Shown in pieces: positions 6,123 to 7,589 of a stretch of DNA of 7,589 bases. Source of the stretch: Lachnospiraceae bacterium (GTDB lineage Bacteria; Bacillota_A; Clostridia; Lachnospirales; Lachnospiraceae); contig JAFUEG010000196.1 in the NCBI GenBank assembly GCA_017464045.1, forward strand, positions 1 through 7,589, read 5' to 3'. The translations under genes were made by a program, and so were the position numbers. The notes below the pieces were generated by a model that saw only the letters and a list, made by a program, of their open reading frames with translations, was not told where the DNA came from and did no database searches. Numbering within the stretch: the stretch's first letter is position 1; each line of letters begins with the position of its first letter.

Positions 6123-7217
6123 ATGAACGATAAGAAAAAAAGTCTTCTGATTACTATCTGTGTGAGTGTGCTTATGCTGGTTTCTTTGGTTCTTTCAGCT
6201 GTTGCTAAAAAGGCGGAAGAAAACGATAAAACGGGTACATTCAGGTTCGATGATAATTGGAATTATCTGATTTCAATTAAGATAAAAAATTCCAACAGTG
6301 TCAGTACATACTATGATAACAATAAAAATAATGTCTATATACTTGCGGCTACTCACAATATCACTGATGATATGCGGGGTAAAACCTTATCCTTTAAAAC
6401 CAATAATGCATATGTTGATGTTTATATTTCTGAAAGCATAAGTGCTTCTGATGAAAATACCGGCATTTTTTCAAAGGATAATTCGTTTAACTTAACTGAA
6501 AGAGTTTATCATTTTGGTAAGAAACCACATTTTGGTGATTCTCCCGGAAGCTGTATGCATTTTATAGATATACCGGATGACGCTAAGGGTTCGATAACTA
6601 TAAGGATTGAAACCTCTTACAAAAATAGTTTTTTAAAGAATTATAATTTTTATCTCGGCTCGGAAAAAGAAATTTTAAGTAAATATTTAAGTATAGAAAA
6701 GTATTCCATAATTTCAGGAGGATTGCTTTTTTGCTTTGGCATAATTCTTCTCGTATATTTTATTATTAATAAAACAAAGAAAACAGCAGATAAGAAAACT
6801 TATTATCTCGGACTTTTATCGATTGTTCTGACTGTGTATTCTGCATGTCCTTTATTATTCACTCAATATATAATCAAAACCCCCATTGGACATTATTATT
6901 TAAAATATCTGACTGGTTTTATACTGCCTTTTTTGATACTGGGGTACGTGGGTACTATTGTAAAAATTATTAATTTCAGAATTGAACGTTATGTGCTTGT
7001 GGCAATGATAATTGTATTATCTTTGCTTCATTTTACACAGATTGCGGCATATACGAGAACAATCAGTATATATTTTGCAGGACTTGTTATATTGGTAATA
7101 GTTATAATGATTCGGATTGCAAGAATGATTAAGAAATTAAATGAGTCGGAAGAAAACGAAGAGGCAGAAATCTTAGATGACTTAGAAGAAAGCGAAGAGA
7201 CGAACGTGTTAGAATAG
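6123..7217 (+). CDS. Membrane sensor-like protein: ectodomain plus five C-terminal helices, no output domain
   Basis: In this 364-aa protein an N-terminal signal anchor (about 8-28) leads into an exported domain of about 165 residues. Five hydrophobic helices follow near 195-215, 226-250, 261-283, 289-309 and 314-335, then a cytosolic tail rich in Glu and Asp (340-364). Basic residues in the loops (KTKKTADKK, RIARMIKK) place both ends inside. The ectodomain carries FGKKPHFGDSPGS, a beta-rich HFIDIPDDAKGSITIRIE stretch and FYLGS just before the helices. This is the pattern I associate with the sensor half of Lachnospiraceae membrane diguanylate cyclases (7TMR-DISM-like). Those continue with two more helices and a GGDEF or other output domain; this one stops. 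It may therefore signal through a partner, perhaps the neighbouring REC or Hpt proteins. The resemblance is by eye, the ligand is unknown, and it could be a decayed receptor, though its frame is clean throughout. Confidence 0.7.
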   Translation: MNDKKKSLLITICVSVLMLVSLVLSAVAKKAEENDKTGTFRFDDNWNYLISIKIKNSNSVSTYYDNNKNNVYILAATHNITDDMRGKTLSFKTNNAYVDVYISESISASDENTGIFSKDNSFNLTERVYHFGKKPHFGDSPGSCMHFIDIPDDAKGSITIRIETSYKNSFLKNYNFYLGSEKEILSKYLSIEKYSIISGGLLFCFGIILLVYFIINKTKKTADKKTYYLGLLSIVLTVYSACPLLFTQYIIKTPIGHYYLKYLTGFILPFLILGYVGTIVKIINFRIERYVLVAMIIVLSLLHFTQIAAYTRTISIYFAGLVILVIVIMIRIARMIKKLNESEENEEAEILDDLEESEETNVLE

Positions 7218-7252
7218 CTGTAAAAAATATAAGAAATAAAGGAGGGTACCTG

Positions 7253-7589
7253 ATGGCTGAAGCGAAAAAAACCATATTGCTTGTGGTGGATGATATGGAG
7301 ATAAACAGGATAATGCTTGAGTCACTGCTTATGTCCTATGGAGCTGATGTAGAACTTGCCTGTGATGGAGATGAATGCATAAAAAAATGCAATGATAAGA
7401 AATATGATTTAATATTTTTGGACAATCACATGCCGGGAAAGGATGGCTATGAAACCTTAAAAGAACTTAAATTAAAAACCGGTTATGTTTTTAATACTCC
7501 TGTTGTTTGTTATACGGCATACGAGCCTCAGGAAGGACATGAGGATTACGAAGAGGCAGGCTTTGATGCGGTATTAAATAAGCCGATAG
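7253..7589 (+). CDS. REC-domain protein, 5' part (cut by the window end)
   Basis: The reading frame starts at ATG 7253, seven bases after a strong AAAGGAGG site (7238-7245), and stays open for 112 codons to the edge. The sequence is a receiver domain: acidic D13/D14 in VVDDMEINR, phosphoacceptor D57 in FLDNHMPGKDGYE, T88 in YTAY, and K110 in NKP. All phosphorylation residues are present. The DDMEINR and LDNHMP wording is closer to receivers of hybrid histidine kinases than to DNA-binding response regulators. Whether it stands alone or continues into GGDEF, Hpt, kinase or other domains cannot be seen. It follows the membrane sensor by 35 bases with no terminator, so it probably belongs to the same unit and is a candidate partner of the Hpt protein at 5692-6030. 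Confidence 0.9.
   Translation, partial: MAEAKKTILLVVDDMEINRIMLESLLMSYGADVELACDGDECIKKCNDKKYDLIFLDNHMPGKDGYETLKELKLKTGYVFNTPVVCYTAYEPQEGHEDYEEAGFDAVLNKPI

Noticed and set aside
1..7589. CRISPR array, tRNA/rRNA, insertion sequence, phage or toxin-antitoxin genes
   Set aside because: Nothing fits: no spaced direct repeats, no transposase or integrase, no terminal inverted repeats, and no RNA-gene signature; the window is well explained by the genes listed.

Overview
The window is AT-rich, and its genes show a Clostridia style: strong AGGAGG-type ribosome sites, TTGACA/TATAAT promoters, short U-tailed terminators and compact same-strand gene packing. Several proteins look like Lachnospiraceae versions (a Butyrivibrio/Roseburia/Eubacterium-like gut or rumen anaerobe). 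These are the 493-aa RlmD, the 112-aa Hpt protein and the FGK..PGS ectodomain sensor. The genus is inference. All genes lie on the + strand, and no gap exceeds 300 bases.

Region 1 (2-2315) is a housekeeping operon: the 3' end of rdgB (nucleotide-pool sanitation), a YfcE-type metallophosphodiesterase, and the rRNA methyltransferase rlmD. It is closed by a strong intrinsic terminator.

Region 2 (2317-3828) is a regulator/membrane-protein pair. A TetR-family repressor is read from a near-consensus promoter whose spacer holds a perfect inverted repeat, so it is probably self-repressed. A six-helix DUF998 membrane protein follows without an intervening terminator, but after an unusual A-rich tandem repeat. 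A second intrinsic terminator closes the unit.

Region 3 (3857 to the window end) is a signalling cluster behind its own promoter. In order it encodes a REC / degenerate GGDEF / intact EAL protein (predicted phosphorylation-controlled c-di-GMP phosphodiesterase), a stand-alone Hpt protein, a membrane sensor-like protein with a large ectodomain and five C-terminal helices but no output domain, and a second receiver domain cut by the window edge. The parts normally fused in a hybrid histidine kinase or sensor-cyclase appear here as separate polypeptides, with no histidine kinase visible. The working model, which is inference, is a split phosphorelay (unknown kinase -> REC/Hpt -> REC-EAL) that adjusts c-di-GMP breakdown. 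This is the most interesting part of the window.
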